This document shows positions 7,055 to 14,572 of a DNA stretch of 47,294 nt, one piece after another (position 1 is the first letter of the stretch; each line of letters opens with the position of its first letter). The notes beneath the pieces are model-generated. The model worked only from the letters and a program-made list of their open reading frames with translations, was not told where the DNA came from and ran no database searches. The position numbers and the translations under genes were made by a program. Where the stretch lies: the NCBI GenBank assembly GCA_031262985.1, contig JAISGQ010000007.1, positions 1 through 47,294 of the forward strand, in the 5' to 3' direction. The DNA is from Oscillospiraceae bacterium. Its GTDB lineage: Bacteria; Bacillota; Clostridia; Oscillospirales; Acutalibacteraceae.

Positions 7055-7704
7055 ATTCTGCCACCGACAATGAGGAAAACAAGCTCGGCGATACCTATGA
7101 TGCTCATGATGATAACGCCGACTGAGCCGGGCTTTCTCACCCTTATTTTGGAGACGAACGCAAGGGCGATAATTGCCATTGCCACAGTCAAAACAATCGG
7201 GAATTTTTCCCCAAACAGCGGTCTGAACGCGTACACAAGCGGCAGGAGTATAGCCACTGTCGTCACAGGCATTCCCAAAAACTCCTTGCGGCATTCGGTT
7301 GTCTGCGCCTGCCGCTCCTCCTCCACCACGTTGAAGTAGGCGAGGCGTATCATGGCGCAAAGCACGTAAATGGAGGCGACTGCCATTGCCGCGAAGGGGA
7401 TTTTCTCACTGCCCGACACCCAAATTGAGCAGAGGACGGAGGCGGGAAGTACTCCGAAGCAGACGAGGTCGGTGAGCGAATCAATCTGTATGCCGAACTT
7501 CTTTTCGCTCTCCGTGCGTCCCTTCTTGGTACGCGCAATGCGTCCGTCAAACATATCGGTACAGCCTGCAATCATGAGGCAGTAAACCGCAACGGTGGGA
7601 TTGCCCGTCAGCGCGAACAAAATCCCTATAACTGCGGCGGTAAGCCCCGCGTATGTAGCAACGACTGTGTAGTCATAATATCCTATCATTTTTGTTTGTT
7701 TCAT
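7045..7704 (-). CDS. pssA: CDP-diacylglycerol-serine O-phosphatidyltransferase
   Basis: 219 aa from ATG at 7704 (MKQTKMIGYYDY). It makes phosphatidylserine from CDP-diacylglycerol and serine in the membrane; psd downstream then yields phosphatidylethanolamine. The CDP-alcohol phosphotransferase signature is complete: DMFDGRIAR, then G and two further Asp in GIQIDSLTD. Six or so membrane segments are seen. The frame continues upstream to 7746, but those 14 codons come from repeat C1, and GAAAGG precedes 7704, so the later start is chosen. The repeat ends only about 16 bp before the ATG. Confidence 0.93.
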   Translation of the reverse strand: MKQTKMIGYYDYTVVATYAGLTAAVIGILFALTGNPTVAVYCLMIAGCTDMFDGRIARTKKGRTESEKKFGIQIDSLTDLVCFGVLPASVLCSIWVSGSEKIPFAAMAVASIYVLCAMIRLAYFNVVEEERQAQTTECRKEFLGMPVTTVAILLPLVYAFRPLFGEKFPIVLTVAMAIIALAFVSKIRVRKPGSVGVIIMSIIGIAELVFLIVGGRIWG

Positions 7705-7720
7705 CCTTTCAAAACTAAAA

Positions 7721-7958
7721 TCTGTTGCCAAGGCGGCAAAGCACACAACTTCAATCTGTTGCCAAAGACTGAAAAGTTTAGGTCAAGCCTTTCCAAAGGC
7801 TTGCGGGTCGTTAGGGCAGAGCCCTGACTCGCTCTCCGCAGAGAGCGAAATTCTTTTATCGTCAGAAAAGCGCAGGAGGGTAGTAAAATGTCCCACTGGA
7901 CATTTTTCGTAGGGAACCCTCGCCGGGGGTTCCCTGTGTAGGTCGCCTTGCGACCTAC
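7721..7958 (+). repeat. Family C multi-hairpin repeat (copy C1)
   Basis: A chain of hairpins in the order: CAAGCCTTT/AAAGGCTTG, GGGC/GCCC, TCGCTCT/AGAGCGA, AAAATGTCC/GGACATTTT, GGGAACCC/GGGTTCCC, TAGGTCGC/GCGACCTA. Related copies lie at 25321-25650, 25850-26136 (inverted) and from 47131 to the window end. Stem sequences differ between copies yet still pair. This copy fills the space between the regulator gene ending at 8006 and the pssA start, so it is read as its complement in the pssA leader. The beginning is doubled (TCTGTTGCC at 7721 and 7755). No protein is supported. Confidence 0.8.
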
Positions 7959-8005
7959 TTTTGCTACTTACTAACATGAAAACACAACTCAACACATCAA
8001 CCCCA

Positions 8006-8905
8006 TCACATCGGCAGTCGGTACACCGTGTTCTTCCCGTAGCCATTGGCGCGGATTTGTCCGCTCTTAACCATTGCCTTGAGTATGTTTAGGGCGCGTG
8101 TCTGCCCGATTCCGAGCAGCACCTGCACCTCGGGTCTGCTGATAGTCACATGGGTTGCGAGGTAGCCCAAAATATTCTCCTGCTGTAGGTCGCTGATGTG
8201 CTTCTTCCGCTTCGGGAGCTTTAGGGAGAGGGAGCGTTTATGTTTCGCTGAAACCTCCTCCGCCGGTTGCGAGAGGAGCGGCACAGTCACCGAAAACACA
8301 TTCTCGCTTATCTTAATGAGCGAATCGGAGGAGGGGTATCGGGAGCTCCTGAACTCGTAGAACAGCGAACTTAATCCAAATCCGCAGAGCCGCACATATC
8401 CCCTTTGGGCAAAGAAGGCGGCGAGAATCGGGTTTCGCGGCTGAGAGATTCCCAGCTTTAGGTCACTCACAGAGAGCGAACCTACCGCGCCTCCCGGGGA
8501 GACGACCTCCGCCTTCTCGCTGTAGATATTGATGAGCGTGCTTCCGCTGAAGGAGTAGTCGCGGTGTATCACTGCGTTTATCGCCGCCTCCCGCAGAGCC
8601 AGCTTCGCGCCGCCCGACGCGGAGTAAATAAGACACTGCTCAATTCTCTCAAGCGCGTTTTGGAGCTGGCACAAAAGCGAGCCGGAGAAGGTGTCCATCG
8701 ACACAATCTGCCGATTTTTGTCGAACACGGAGAAGCGGAGCGTATGCTCGCATTGGTCGGAGAGGAGCAGTGCGGCGTTGTTGTAGCTCCCGCCGATTTT
8801 GAGAGAGGACATAAACTTATCCGAAAGAGAATCCCCGAAAGGGGCGGACTTCTTGAGATATTCAAATGTCAGCTCCTGATTGTTAGAAAGCGTTTTTTCA
8901 AACAA
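8006..8905 (-). CDS. ATP-binding regulator-like protein (HATPase_c_4 type)
   Basis: 299 aa, TTG start at 8905 with GGGAG ten bases upstream. The middle resembles the GHKL-like ATPase domain found in AlbA_2/HATPase_c_4 proteins: ALREAAINAVIHRDYSFSG (N-box with catalytic-type Glu/Asn), EVVSPGG and RNPILAAFF followed by GFGLSSL. The C-terminus (about 235-299) is a winged helix with VTISRPEVQVLLGIGQTRALNIL, which fits DNA binding. The usual N-terminal AlbA_2 part is missing or reduced. Such proteins are often annotated as transcriptional regulators; target and ligand are unknown. It has its own promoter at 8959-8987. Confidence 0.75.
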   Translation of the reverse strand: MFEKTLSNNQELTFEYLKKSAPFGDSLSDKFMSSLKIGGSYNNAALLLSDQCEHTLRFSVFDKNRQIVSMDTFSGSLLCQLQNALERIEQCLIYSASGGAKLALREAAINAVIHRDYSFSGSTLINIYSEKAEVVSPGGAVGSLSVSDLKLGISQPRNPILAAFFAQRGYVRLCGFGLSSLFYEFRSSRYPSSDSLIKISENVFSVTVPLLSQPAEEVSAKHKRSLSLKLPKRKKHISDLQQENILGYLATHVTISRPEVQVLLGIGQTRALNILKAMVKSGQIRANGYGKNTVYRLPM

Positions 8906-8958
8906 CGTATCACTTCTCCCTGCACTTGCGGTATTTGTCGTTTATGAGGTATGTATGT

Positions 8959-8987
8959 ATTCTAACACAGTTTATTTTGAATATCAA
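8959..8987 (-). promoter_or_regulatory. Promoter of the HATPase_c_4 gene
   Basis: Minus strand: TTGATA (8982-8987), 17-bp spacer, TAGAAT (8959-8964). Confidence 0.5.
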
Positions 8988-9136
8988 TAGTAAAGTGATA
9001 GAAAATGAAAATGGCTTTATAATCAGAAAAATTCAAAATACTAACACTTTATAAAGAAAAAATTAAGATATTATTAATTTGTGTGTCAGATTATTTTTTG
9101 CCTGCGTAGTATTATAAACGTTCATAAATTTAACGA

Positions 9137-9165
9137 TTGCTTTTGAGTGGTATTTGTAATATAAT
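9137..9165 (+). promoter_or_regulatory. Promoter of the 9244/9564 gene pair
   Basis: TTGCTT (9137-9142), 17-bp spacer, TATAAT (9160-9165). The 340-bp gap 8906-9243 otherwise holds the divergent promoter at 8959-8987, a TTGCCTGCG motif at 9098-9106 that recurs before 14143, and a direct repeat GCATATACAT (near 9188 and 9205). Confidence 0.55.
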
Positions 9166-9243
9166 TTTTTATACATAATAAGGAAATTGCATATACATGA
9201 AAACGCATATACATAAATAAATCACAGAAAGGTACGCCGCATT

Positions 9244-9543
9244 ATGAAAAAAATTTCTAAAACTGCACCTGTCCGTACCGTCAGAGTAAAGAAGATAGAC
9301 GCATCGGTGAAGCCTGTTGTCAAACTTCAAGCAGAGGTGAAAAAGACTGTCTTTGTCAGGCAAAATATGTCGGACGGATACTACTCCGTGACATATTACT
9401 ACACAAAAGGTCCTTACGGCGAGCTAATCGCGGAGGACTTAAATCTCGCGGATTTTTACGAGCGTGTGATTTATGACAGTGCGGGCAACCCCTTAGGGAG
9501 CAGTATCGGCAAGTGCCGCCGCGCGTATGAGGCGGAGAAGTGA
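9244..9543 (+). CDS. Small basic protein, unknown
   Basis: 99 aa; ATG at 9244 with AAAGG upstream. The first 40 residues are strongly basic (repeated VKK), the rest contains YYSVTYYYTKGPYGE, DFYERVIYDSAGNPLG. There is no signal peptide or membrane segment. No family is recognised. Its stop sits at 9541-9543, about 20 bp before the next gene, so the two are probably cotranscribed from the promoter at 9137-9165. Confidence 0.6.
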   Translation: MKKISKTAPVRTVRVKKIDASVKPVVKLQAEVKKTVFVRQNMSDGYYSVTYYYTKGPYGELIAEDLNLADFYERVIYDSAGNPLGSSIGKCRRAYEAEK

Positions 9544-9563
9544 GCAGAGAAAGGAGCAACAAA

Positions 9564-10427
9564 ATGAGCAACAAAATGACAACAGGCATGAGAGTGGGGA
9601 GGTCAGTCTCCTGCGTAGTTCTAACTCTCGCGCTGATACTTGGGTGTTCCTGCACATACAAGCTTGGGAACACCGCACCCTCCGAGCCTCCCGCCACATA
9701 TGTGCAGGAGGAGTGGCAAGCGGTATCGGACAGCGACAGCGGAGAGGATATAAGCAAAAAGTTTCCTCTGTACGCCTCACTGCCGGAGGACGATTTTTAC
9801 CTCTACGGGATTCTGCCCTACGGCATGGTGCTGTACCACGACGGAATCGGGCAGTATTTTGACTGGAGCGGTATTACTCCGCGTCAGGTTATGCCGGAAA
9901 TGTCCTACTACGACTATGACGGCGACGGAGAAAAGGAACTTGCGGTAACGGTCTATTGGGGAAGCGGAACAGGCGTTGCTATGATGGATTTGCACATATT
10001 GAAGCAAGAGCCGCAGGAGGAAGGCTTTCCTACTCGATACAGAGACTATGTGTTATCCTCTGAATATAGCGAAGTTGATGGAGAAAGCGACTTATCAAAG
10101 CTCCTGAACGAAACATTCCCCATGACGCTGTCGGAGGACGGTAAGACGGTCAATTTCACCATGGACGGAAAACCGTACTCTACCGAAAATGAGCGTGACG
10201 AAAAGCTGTCCGAGATTGTACTCAGCTACATAGTGCATTTTTTCCTCAATGACGACAACAGTATTTCGGTCATGATAGGAATTGGGCTTAAATACGAGCA
10301 GTCCGCCATGCCGTCCGTTTTCGCATATGTCGTTGCCGATGTGAGCTTTGACGGGGAGAACTTCTCGCTTTCAAACAAGCGGCTTGTTTACGATGACGAA
10401 GTGGACAGCCTATGGGAACTACCTTAG
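9564..10427 (+). CDS. Lipoprotein with DxDxDG calcium-type motif
   Basis: 287 aa from ATG at 9564, preceded by AAAGGAG; an upstream in-frame GTG at 9540 lacks such a site. Signal peptide with lipobox ILGC (Cys about 28). YYDYDGDGEKELAVTVYWGSG (residues about 115-135) is an EF-hand-like or VCBS/FG-GAP-like calcium loop. The rest has PYGMVLYHDG and TVNFTMDGKPYST strands. Probably an exported, surface-anchored protein; substrate unknown. It follows the small protein gene and ends at a clear terminator. Confidence 0.75.
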   Translation: MSNKMTTGMRVGRSVSCVVLTLALILGCSCTYKLGNTAPSEPPATYVQEEWQAVSDSDSGEDISKKFPLYASLPEDDFYLYGILPYGMVLYHDGIGQYFDWSGITPRQVMPEMSYYDYDGDGEKELAVTVYWGSGTGVAMMDLHILKQEPQEEGFPTRYRDYVLSSEYSEVDGESDLSKLLNETFPMTLSEDGKTVNFTMDGKPYSTENERDEKLSEIVLSYIVHFFLNDDNSISVMIGIGLKYEQSAMPSVFAYVVADVSFDGENFSLSNKRLVYDDEVDSLWELP

Positions 10428-10436
10428 AAATAAGCA

Positions 10437-10477
10437 AACAGAGGAGAAGGTATTACACCTCCTTCTCTGTTGTTTTT
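10437..10477 (+). terminator. Terminator after the 9564 lipoprotein gene
   Basis: AACAGAGGAGAAGG (10437-10450) pairs imperfectly with CCTTCTCTGTT (10461-10471), followed by TGTTTTT. Confidence 0.75.
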
Positions 10478-10515
10478 CTGCAATTTCCCTCCTCCACTCG
10501 CTGATTGTTTACAGT

Positions 10516-10593
10516 TAGTTAAAACTATTGGAGGAAAATTGTCTTGACCTAAGGTGTTTTATGCGGTACAATAGTAAACAAAAGTTAACTATT
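10516..10593 (+). promoter_or_regulatory. marR-gltA promoter with flanking operator-like repeats
   Basis: Promoter TTGACC (10544-10549), 17 bp, TACAAT (10567-10572). Two inverted repeats built from the same half-site TAGTT/AACTA flank it: TAGTTAAAACTA (10516-10527) and AATAGT...ACTATT (10570-10593). The position suggests autoregulation by the MarR domain encoded just downstream; this is inferred, not shown. Confidence 0.55.
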
Positions 10594-10637
10594 TTTATCT
10601 CCTCGGCAAAAACGCAGATGAAAGCGAATGTGATTGT

Positions 10638-12500
10638 ATGTTATCGGAGGAAGAACTCAGCGGCAGTCTGATAGATTTGTTTGTGCTGTTTTCACAGCAT
10701 TTTACACGCCCCTTTGAGGAGCAATTTCGGGATAAATTCACAGTGATGCAGATGCACACCATGCTCCTCCTCGGGCAAAACAGCGCGATGACAATGACTG
10801 AGCTTGCCGAAACGCTGGGAGTTTCAAAGCAGCAGATGACCAAGGTGGTCTCCTCACTCCTCAAAATGGGCTTTGTGGAGCGTATGCAGGACGGCTTTGA
10901 CAAAAGAATAATGATAACGAAAATATCCAACGCCGCCGCTTTATCTATAGCCGCAGGGCGGGAGATATTCTCAAAAAAACTGCTGGATAAATTCTCACTC
11001 CTCGAGGAGAGCGATTTTAGGGAGTTTATCTCGGCGGTAAAGAGTTTTAACAATATATTTACCAAGCTCAACAATCTGGAAGAAATGAACGATAAAAACT
11101 TTGGGAAAGGGAGAATGAATATGGCTATCGGAGATTTTGATATCACGAGGATTACATCTGAAATTGAAGCCTACGCGCAGCTTTGCCGCGACAACAACAG
11201 AATCGACACGTCACTGTATCAGAAATACGAGGTCAAGCGCGGACTTCGCGACCTCGACGGCAAGGGCGTCCTCACGGGGCTGACGGAGATTTCCGAGATT
11301 CAGTCGTTTCTCAATGTGGACGGCAAGAGCGTTCCCTGCGAGGGGGAGCTTTACTACAGAGGCTACAACATTACCGACCTGACCGAAGGCTTCCTTGAGG
11401 AGAAGAGATTCGGCTTTGAGGAGACTATATATCTCCTCCTCTTCGGCAATCTCCCAACCAAGACACAGCTTGAGGATTTGTCAAAGGTTTTGGCGGACTA
11501 CAGAACTCTGCCTCCCAGCTTTGTCCGCGACATTATCATGAAAGCTCCCAGCTTTGATATGATGAACACTCTCGCGAGGAGCGTACTGACACTCTACTCC
11601 TACGACAAGAACGCAAACGACACCTCAGTCGAAAATATAGTGCGGCAGTGCCTTCAGCTTATCGCCCTCTTCCCCCTCATTTCGGTTTACGGGTATCAGG
11701 CGTATGATCACTACCACAACGGCGCGAGCCTGTTTATTCACACTCCCCTGCCGGAGCTTTCGACGGCGGAAAACATTCTCTATATGCTCCGCCCCGACAA
11801 GCAGTACACCGAGCTTGAGGCGAAAATCCTCGACCTCGCTCTCGTCCTCCACGCCGAACACGGAGGAGGAAACAACTCGACCTTCACCACTCATGTGGTC
11901 GCCTCCTCGGGTACGGACACGTACTCCGTGATTGCGGCGGCACTCGGCTCTCTCAAGGGACCTCGCCACGGCGGCGCGAACATCAAGGTTGTGCGTATGT
12001 TCGACGACATGATGGAGAAAATCTCCGACTGGGATGATGAGGAGGAGATTTCCGCCTACCTCGTGCGGGTTTTGGATAAGAACGAGTTTGACAACTCAGG
12101 GCTGATATACGGCATGGGACACGCGATTTATTCGCTCTCCGACCCAAGGGCAAAGGCTTTCCGCCGTTTCGTCAAGACACTCTCGGAGGAGAAGGGACTG
12201 GAGAAGGAGTACCGCCTGTACGCGAATGTCGAGCGGCTTGCTCCTCAGATTATCGGCGAGAGAAGGAGAACCTACAAGGGCGTGAGCGCGAATATCGACT
12301 TCTACAGCGGGTTTGTCTACAAGATGCTCAATCTGCCGCCCGAGCTGTACACTCCCATTTTCGCCATTGCCCGAATTGCCGGCTGGAGTGCTCATCTCAT
12401 AGAGGAAAACTTGAATGTCGGCAAGATTATAAGACCTGCCTACATGAATGTCATGCCGCGCCGCGACTATGTGGAGCTGAAAAACAGGCAGGAACAGTAG
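10638..12500 (+). CDS. gltA: MarR-type regulator in one frame with citrate synthase
   Basis: A single 620-codon frame. Residues about 1-158 are a MarR-type winged helix (MTMTELAETLGVSKQQMTKV, then a wing KMGFVERMQDGFDKR). Residues 162-620 are a full citrate synthase: YEVKRGLRDLDGKGVLTGLT, GELYYRGYNI, and the catalytic His444 (GPRHGG), His495 (GMGH) and Asp554 (NIDFYSG). It condenses acetyl-CoA and oxaloacetate. A second start is likely: ATG at 11121 (Met162) has AAGGGAG seven bases upstream and begins a normal 459-aa enzyme. There is no stop codon between the parts, so a 620-aa fusion, a free citrate synthase, or both may be made. No strong ribosome site precedes 10638. Confidence 0.88.
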   Translation: MLSEEELSGSLIDLFVLFSQHFTRPFEEQFRDKFTVMQMHTMLLLGQNSAMTMTELAETLGVSKQQMTKVVSSLLKMGFVERMQDGFDKRIMITKISNAAALSIAAGREIFSKKLLDKFSLLEESDFREFISAVKSFNNIFTKLNNLEEMNDKNFGKGRMNMAIGDFDITRITSEIEAYAQLCRDNNRIDTSLYQKYEVKRGLRDLDGKGVLTGLTEISEIQSFLNVDGKSVPCEGELYYRGYNITDLTEGFLEEKRFGFEETIYLLLFGNLPTKTQLEDLSKVLADYRTLPPSFVRDIIMKAPSFDMMNTLARSVLTLYSYDKNANDTSVENIVRQCLQLIALFPLISVYGYQAYDHYHNGASLFIHTPLPELSTAENILYMLRPDKQYTELEAKILDLALVLHAEHGGGNNSTFTTHVVASSGTDTYSVIAAALGSLKGPRHGGANIKVVRMFDDMMEKISDWDDEEEISAYLVRVLDKNEFDNSGLIYGMGHAIYSLSDPRAKAFRRFVKTLSEEKGLEKEYRLYANVERLAPQIIGERRRTYKGVSANIDFYSGFVYKMLNLPPELYTPIFAIARIAGWSAHLIEENLNVGKIIRPAYMNVMPRRDYVELKNRQEQ

Positions 12501-12537
12501 GTCAGCGAGAAAAATATTGCAAAACAGATAATTTTTA

Positions 12538-12566
12538 TTGACAAACGATAACACCGCAGGTATACT
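12538..12566 (+). promoter_or_regulatory. Promoter lying inside the gltA terminator
   Basis: TTGACA (12538-12543), 17-bp spacer, TATACT (12561-12566). The spacer and -10 box are the left arm of the terminator hairpin. Transcripts would begin in or after the loop and so escape the terminator. It would serve the lipoprotein gene at 12625. Confidence 0.6.
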
Positions 12567-12589
12567 GTAAGCATACCTGCGGTGTTTTT
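12550..12589 (+). terminator. Terminator of marR-gltA
   Basis: Perfect 14-bp stem AACACCGCAGGTAT / ATACCTGCGGTGTT (12550-12563 / 12573-12586) followed by TTTG. Confidence 0.85.
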
Positions 12590-12624
12590 GCCTGCTCATT
12601 TAAATAACTATAATGGAGTACAAT

Positions 12625-13017
12625 ATGAAAAAGTTCTTATGTATAGCGATTGCCCTGATGATTTTAACCGCCTCCCTCTCCTCCTGCGACGGGAGTTCGG
12701 ATAGTACGGTCTATCCGAAATTTACCTCCGCAAGCAATGAGGAGCTTGGCTGCGTGGAGCTTCACTACAACGGAGTTACCTACCGTCCGTTCGGCTCGTT
12801 CTCCTCCTCAGCCGACAACAGGAAGTACAAGGGGGAGCAGATAGGCGTGAGGGAGGAGACAGAGGACAGCAAAATATACGCGATAAACGGGTTTAGCAGT
12901 GAGGAGTGGATAGTCGATTATCTCGAGGTAATCATGGGCGGAAGCATGATATTTAAAGCGGTGGGAGTTACCGAAATACCTCCCGAACTGGAGCAGTTCA
13001 AGTATTACGACTATTAA
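12625..13017 (+). CDS. Small lipoprotein, unknown
   Basis: 130 aa from ATG at 12625 (GGAG six bases before it; the in-frame ATG at 12613 overlaps that site). Signal peptide with lipobox SLSSC (Cys about 20). The mature part has GCVELHYNGVTYRPFGSF and a C-terminal VTEIPPELEQFKYYDY. No family is recognised. It appears to be transcribed alone from the promoter embedded in the gltA terminator. A short palindrome of family A type overlaps its stop codon. Confidence 0.7.
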   Translation: MKKFLCIAIALMILTASLSSCDGSSDSTVYPKFTSASNEELGCVELHYNGVTYRPFGSFSSSADNRKYKGEQIGVREETEDSKIYAINGFSSEEWIVDYLEVIMGGSMIFKAVGVTEIPPELEQFKYYDY

Positions 13018-13034
13018 TACTGCGGAGCAGTATT
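13016..13034. repeat. Minimal family A palindrome (A3, 19 bp)
   Basis: AATACTG-CGGAG-CAGTATT, a perfect 7-bp inverted repeat equal to the outer ends of the family A repeats (TTAATACTG, GCGGAGCAGTAT) with the inside missing. It overlaps the TAA stop of the lipoprotein gene. Confidence 0.45.
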
Positions 13035-13058
13035 ATTTGTGGAGTATAGTCGTAGAAA

Positions 13059-13081
13059 CGGGAGGTGTATTCCACCTCCCG
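13059..13081. terminator. Hairpin between convergent genes
   Basis: Perfect 9-bp stem CGGGAGGTG / CACCTCCCG with loop TATTC. No T-run on the plus strand, TTTCT on the minus strand. It probably ends transcripts of one or both convergent genes (12625 and 13152). Confidence 0.45.
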
Positions 13082-13151
13082 CGCCGGCTACAGAAGCACC
13101 GCCACGCCTCCCGAGTTTCCCGCAGTAGTTACGCAAACTCAAATGCAGCAC

Positions 13152-13976
13152 TCAAATACAGCACTCATTTAAATAGCTCGTCATGGACTCCGCCGGAATT
13201 ACTCCGTCGGAGTTTTTTCCTGCCCACGGCACAATGCCGCCGAGGCTTTGCATATCGGCTACCTCGTAGAAGGCGGACGCCACCTCCACGCGGTCATACT
13301 TCCGCGAAAACGCGGAGTTGAGCACTGCGGGGAGGTAGATTTCGGGAGCGGCGACATTCAGCACTCCGCAGTCGTGAACCCTGTCGGAGAGCAACAAATC
13401 TATGCGGCTTCGCGGGTCAAGCTCCGCCGTGTCGTCGGTAGCCACCACAAGGTTGCAGTTGTGCAGTACGCCGCTCTCCCTGCTGACAATGAGGGGAACT
13501 CCGCAGCTCCTCACCAGCCTCTCCGCCTCCTCATCGGCGAAGGAGGTGTCGTTCATGAGTATCCTTATCTCGCTTGCCATTGGGAGCACCTTGGGGAGGA
13601 ACTCCTTTAGCCGCTCCCCCGAATCGGATATGCCGAGACGGATATTCCCCCTGCTCACACTCAGCTTACTCAGTATGCTGTCGGCAAGGTTGAACATCAG
13701 CCGCTTCGGGAGCTGTTTCGGCGTGAATCTATTGAGATTCACATCGGTCGGTATCTCTATGTCGTTCTCAGAGAGGAGTAAATCACGCTCCCTCGCAAAC
13801 GACTCCACGCGTCTCCAGTTGATACCTTTCTTGTGAACCTCACAGCTTATTTTCATGTATGTGGAATTCTCGGCAAACGTGAGGTAGGCGTCGGCACGGG
13901 GCTTTCTCAAATTATAGAGAAGCTTATCCAAAAGTCCGTTAGCCGTATTTTGCACAGTTTCAAGTGTAAGCAGCAT
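13152..13976 (-). CDS. Conserved-looking protein of unknown function
   Basis: 274 aa; GGGAG seven bases before the ATG at 13976. No signal peptide or membrane segment. Visible features are a central SRGNIRLGISDSGERLKEFLP stretch, VPLIVSRESGVLHNCNLVVATDD, and DPRSRIDLLLSD near residue 185, an alternation of strands and helices that suggests an alpha/beta fold. I do not recognise the family. It is a single gene with a divergent partner (14143) and a promoter at 14061-14088. Confidence 0.65.
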   Translation of the reverse strand: MLLTLETVQNTANGLLDKLLYNLRKPRADAYLTFAENSTYMKISCEVHKKGINWRRVESFARERDLLLSENDIEIPTDVNLNRFTPKQLPKRLMFNLADSILSKLSVSRGNIRLGISDSGERLKEFLPKVLPMASEIRILMNDTSFADEEAERLVRSCGVPLIVSRESGVLHNCNLVVATDDTAELDPRSRIDLLLSDRVHDCGVLNVAAPEIYLPAVLNSAFSRKYDRVEVASAFYEVADMQSLGGIVPWAGKNSDGVIPAESMTSYLNECCI

Positions 13977-14060
13977 ATCATATCTCCCATCATATGTATC
14001 GTAAGCAGTAGAATCTCCTTAAAATATATTGCAGTAAAAAGGGAAATATTCTGCCTGCGA

Positions 14061-14088
14061 AGTATAATAGCCATTTTGCGGGAGACAA
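14061..14088 (-). promoter_or_regulatory. Promoter of the 13152-13976 gene
   Basis: Minus strand: TTGTCT (14083-14088), 16-bp spacer, TATACT (14061-14066). On the other strand the same place reads CTGCCTGCGAAGTATAATA (14051-14069), a motif also found before the small protein gene at 9244. Confidence 0.45.
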
Positions 14089-14142
14089 TTTTTGTAAGGA
14101 TATGGAAACCTATATAAAGATATACAGAATGGAGATTGCAAT

Positions 14143-14343
14143 ATGAAAAACAGCGAGAAGAAGATAGTGCCTGTAGTTGTAAAAAAGAGAAAGTCGCGGC
14201 TGTCGCCTACGTGCAGGGTGAAAAATTCTCCGGGCGTGCAGGCGGTTGTAGACAGCATGGCTTCCCACACCGACCCTATGGGGAGCTACACCGGAGTGCC
14301 CACCTTCGGGGTAATGCCCGAGCAGGACGCGGACGATTTGTAG
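14143..14343 (+). CDS. Small protein, unknown (ends QDADDL)
   Basis: 66 aa; ATG at 14143 with GGAG eight bases before. The N-terminus is basic (KKIVPVVVKKRKSR), the C-terminal half is VQAVVDSMASHTDPMGSYTG followed by an acidic QDADDL end. No membrane segment or signal. No family is assigned. The basic start and the upstream GCCTGCG motif recall the small gene at 9244. A hairpin at 14354-14390 follows. Confidence 0.6.
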   Translation: MKNSEKKIVPVVVKKRKSRLSPTCRVKNSPGVQAVVDSMASHTDPMGSYTGVPTFGVMPEQDADDL

Positions 14344-14353
14344 CAGACAGCCC

Positions 14354-14390
14354 TATAGCTCCGATAAGTATAAATTTTATCGGAGCTATA
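14354..14390 (+). terminator. Perfect hairpin after the small protein gene
   Basis: TATAGCTCCGATAA (14354-14367) pairs exactly with TTATCGGAGCTATA (14377-14390). There is no T-run after it, so it may be a factor-dependent end, an mRNA 3' stabiliser or a processed hairpin rather than a classic terminator. Confidence 0.5.
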
Positions 14391-14435
14391 GGAGCGATTT
14401 TCGGGCATTTCGGGAGATATTTTGGAAATTTTTAC

Positions 14436-14464
14436 TTGCTTTTAACGCGTATATGCGTTAAAAT
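14436..14464 (+). promoter_or_regulatory. Cellobiose phosphorylase promoter with operator-like palindrome
   Basis: TTGCTT (14436-14441), 17-bp spacer, TAAAAT (14459-14464). The palindrome TTTTAACGC/GCGTTAAAA (14440-14448 / 14455-14463) fills the spacer, the position expected for a repressor (for example a LacI-type sugar regulator). A further hairpin GCGACA/TGTCGC follows in the leader near 14485-14500. The regulator is not in this window. Confidence 0.55.
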
Positions 14465-14572
14465 AATGAAAACAGTAAAATGGGGCGACATCGTGTCGCA
14501 TCCAACTGCTTTTGTATCCTTTTATATGTCACTTATGCGCCGTTTACGCGCTAAAAAACAGGAGGAAAATAA

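Noticed and set aside
7783-8046. Open frame on the minus strand through repeat C1
   Set aside because: It consists of hairpin repeat sequence, and related frames in the other C copies are not conserved as proteins; no ribosome site. A repeat by-product, not a gene.
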